From assembly GCA_036490215.1 (NCBI GenBank), contig DASXEH010000093.1, positions 111,441 through 175,440 of the forward strand: 64,000 bases of DNA, written 5' to 3'. Position 1 is the first letter of the stretch. Each line of letters opens with the position of its first letter. Origin of the DNA: JASHSH01 sp036490215. GTDB lineage: Bacteria; Pseudomonadota; Alphaproteobacteria; Rhodospirillales; Magnetospirillaceae. A program made the translations under genes and the position numbers. The notes beneath the pieces are model-generated. The model was not told where the DNA came from and made no database searches. It saw only the letters and a program-made list of their open reading frames with translations. This document shows positions 62,361-64,000 of this stretch, piece after piece.

Positions 62361-62822
62361 GTGGGAAGATGGTGCCTTGGCCTGTCGGCCGCGATGATCG
62401 GTATTGGCAGCATCGTCTGCGCCAATGCTGCGCCATCCAATGCTATACGCTCGCTTTCGCCGCAGACTGTCATGACTGCCGACGACCAGGTTCTCAACAA
62501 AAACGAGAGCCAGGGCATCCTCGGCAAGAAGGTGTTGAGCGGTGACGGCAAGGATATGGGTCAGATCGTCAATGTGATCGTCGACCATGCCGGGCAGCCG
62601 CGCGCGGTGGTGGTCGATTTCGGCGGATTCCTGGGCGTCGGTTCGCGCAAGATTGCCGTGGATTGGAATGCGCTGCATTTTGCGCCCCAGGGCAAGACCG
62701 ATCAGGTCACGCTCGACGTTACGCCCGATCAATTGAAAGCCGCACCCGAATACCAGGAAGGCAAACCGGTTGTCGTCATCGGCCCGTCCGGCGGAACACT
62801 GCCCCTCCCCGCCGAGCCTTGA
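62361..62822 (+). CDS. PRC-barrel domain protein with signal sequence
   Basis: 153 aa when read from GTG 62361; the exact start is uncertain because no clear ribosome binding site is seen. A hydrophobic N-terminal segment (GLSAAMIGIGSIVCANA) suggests export. The PRC-barrel follows: ILGKKVLSGDGKDMGQIVNVIVDHAGQPRAVVVDFGGFLGVGSRKIAVDW. The domain is found in ribosome-maturation and envelope or stress proteins; the role here is unknown. The MFS gene starts 12 bp after it. Confidence 0.75.
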   Translation: MGRWCLGLSAAMIGIGSIVCANAAPSNAIRSLSPQTVMTADDQVLNKNESQGILGKKVLSGDGKDMGQIVNVIVDHAGQPRAVVVDFGGFLGVGSRKIAVDWNALHFAPQGKTDQVTLDVTPDQLKAAPEYQEGKPVVVIGPSGGTLPLPAEP

Positions 62823-62834
62823 CGCGGTGAGCCG

Positions 62835-64000
62835 GTGTCAACGACACGAAGCAGTATTCGCGGGCTCGAGTGGCTCAATTTCTTTCTCGCCAATGTCCAA
62901 ACCGGCTTCGGCCCGTTTATCTCCGCCTATCTGACGTCGCACGCCTGGACGCAAGGCGACATTGGCGTGGTGCTGACGATCAGCGGCATCGTCTCGCTGG
63001 TGGGGCAATTGCCGGCCGGTATCATCGTCGACTCGATGCGGTCGAAGAAGTTGGCGGCATCGGTGGCCGTTGTCGCGATTGCCGGCTGCGCCTTGGTTCT
63101 GGCCGCCTGGCCGATCTTTCCGATGGTGCTGCTGGCGGAAGTGCTGCACGGCGTTGCCAGTTGCCTGATCAGCCCCGCCATCGCGGCGATCACCGTTGGG
63201 CTGATGGAAACATCGATGCTCAGCAAGCAATTCGGGCGGAATGCGAGTTTTGCATCGGTCGGCGCAGGGATTGCCGCCGCGGCGATGGGCGCCTGCGGGC
63301 GATTGCTCTCCTACCGCGCCGTCTTCATTTTCACGGCCATCCTGGTGATTCCGGCACTGTTCACCATTCGCTGGATTCGCGACAGCGATATCGATCTTCC
63401 CCGCGCGCGCGGCAGCACACCGGAAGAACAGGCCAATCACACAGGCGCGCCGCTGACTGCTCTGTTGAAGAACAAGCATCTGCTCATCTTCGCGGTCTGT
63501 CTGATGCTCTTCCATCTGGGCAATGCTGCCATGCTGCCATTGGTCGCCAGTATCGTGACGATGCATTCGAGCGAATGGGCCACGGTGCAGATCGCCGCCT
63601 GTATCGTGGTACCGCAGATCGTCGTGGCCTTGATTTCACCCTGGGTCGGCCGCATGTCGGAACAATGGGGCCGCAAACCGATGCTGTTGATGGGCTTCGC
63701 CGCCTTGCCCATCCGCGGCATCCTGTTTTCCGTCGTCGGCAATTCCTATTTGCTGGTGGCAACCCAAGTCTTCGACGGAGTCTCGGCGGCGGTGATCGGC
63801 GTCCTGTTACCGATGGTGGTCGCCGATATCACACGCCGCAGCGCCCATTTCAATGCAGCCTTGGGCGCCGTGGGTACGGCGGCCGGTATCGGTGCGTCAA
63901 TCAGTTCGACCATCGGCGGCTACACAATCGACGCATTCGGCGCCCATGTTGCGTTTTTGCTTCTCGCCGCCATCGCCACGGTCGGCGCCATCGCCATATG
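62835..64000 (+). CDS. MFS transporter (partial, runs off the window)
   Basis: At least 388 aa, open to the right edge. The start is GTG 62835, giving MSTTRSSIRGLEWLNFFLANVQTG. Translation shows regularly spaced hydrophobic helices and the MFS loop between helices 2 and 3 (PAGIIVDSMRSKK), as well as the second-half equivalent (WVGRMSEQWGRKPML). It begins 12 bp after the PRC-barrel gene and may be co-transcribed. Substrate unknown; overall look fits small-molecule efflux or siderophore-type exporters. The C-terminus is missing because the window ends. Confidence 0.82.
   Translation, partial: MSTTRSSIRGLEWLNFFLANVQTGFGPFISAYLTSHAWTQGDIGVVLTISGIVSLVGQLPAGIIVDSMRSKKLAASVAVVAIAGCALVLAAWPIFPMVLLAEVLHGVASCLISPAIAAITVGLMETSMLSKQFGRNASFASVGAGIAAAAMGACGRLLSYRAVFIFTAILVIPALFTIRWIRDSDIDLPRARGSTPEEQANHTGAPLTALLKNKHLLIFAVCLMLFHLGNAAMLPLVASIVTMHSSEWATVQIAACIVVPQIVVALISPWVGRMSEQWGRKPMLLMGFAALPIRGILFSVVGNSYLLVATQVFDGVSAAVIGVLLPMVVADITRRSAHFNAALGAVGTAAGIGASISSTIGGYTIDAFGAHVAFLLLAAIATVGAIAI

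Overview
The window is GC-rich, densely packed bacterial DNA and almost certainly alphaproteobacterial. Evidence includes two perfect matches to the sigma-EcfG general-stress promoter (GGAAC-N16-CGTT), a FYDLN-type zinc-ribbon protein, precorrin-6A synthase CobF and many ABC importers for unusual small molecules. I cannot name the genus. No rRNA gene, complete tRNA gene, CRISPR array or insertion sequence is present.

Layout. (1) 1-5.6 kb is the end of a mobilizable or integrative element. It holds a MobC-like accessory protein, a MOBP-type relaxase, small unknown genes and a three-gene minus-strand cargo cassette (Mrr-like nuclease, DUF4238 protein, Cys-rich protein). It ends at a 3' fragment of a tRNA-Leu(TAA) gene. 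(2) 5.9-6.7 kb is a Phd/VapC-type toxin-antitoxin pair. (3) 6.8-13.8 kb is a divergent catabolic cluster: MarR regulator, NitT/TauT-type importer, two RidA proteins, an amine-oxidase-like flavoprotein, an MBL hydrolase and 3-hydroxyanthranilate 3,4-dioxygenase. (4) 14.0-24.7 kb is a seven-gene minus-strand operon for a ribose-type importer. One permease is fused to an SMP-30/strictosidine-synthase-like beta-propeller, and a second propeller, an acyl-CoA ligase and an enoyl-CoA hydratase follow. A divergent AraC regulator lies next to it, then a flavin monooxygenase. Decayed tRNA-Leu-like fragments sit at about 13.97 and 24.79 kb. (5) 26.4-30.4 kb holds cspA and a set of small or envelope genes (FYDLN protein, desaturase, transglutaminase, Sel1 protein). 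(6) 30.5-39 kb is a signalling and stress block: two hybrid histidine kinases with CheB and CheR, a sigma-EcfG-driven small protein and a secreted-looking protein made of 17-residue repeats. (7) 39.1-43.0 kb holds a RibD-like reductase, an FAD dehydrogenase, an isolated cobF and a GntR/FCD regulator. (8) 43.2-53.8 kb is a full cyanuric acid / biuret nitrogen-scavenging cluster (atzG-atzE-atzH-atzF-atzD, a BMP-family importer, biuH). Two near-identical 22-bp palindromes lie about 140 bp upstream of sigma-54-like promoters, one before each half. (9) 53.9-64 kb holds a stress-controlled DUF4142 protein, a chemoreceptor, a LysR/SDR pair, a four-PAS hybrid kinase, a periplasmic PheC-like protein, a PRC-barrel protein and an MFS transporter cut by the window end.

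How it works together. Regions 3, 4 and 8 each pair an importer with enzymes and a dedicated regulator, so this chromosome segment looks like an accretion of scavenging modules beside a tRNA-Leu integration hot spot. The best-understood module is region 8: cyanuric acid is opened to carboxybiuret, which reaches allophanate either through AtzEG and AtzH or, after spontaneous decarboxylation, through BiuH. AtzF then releases ammonia. The least explained modules are region 4 (permease-propeller fusion) and region 3 (3-HAO without the rest of the kynurenine or nitrobenzoate route).
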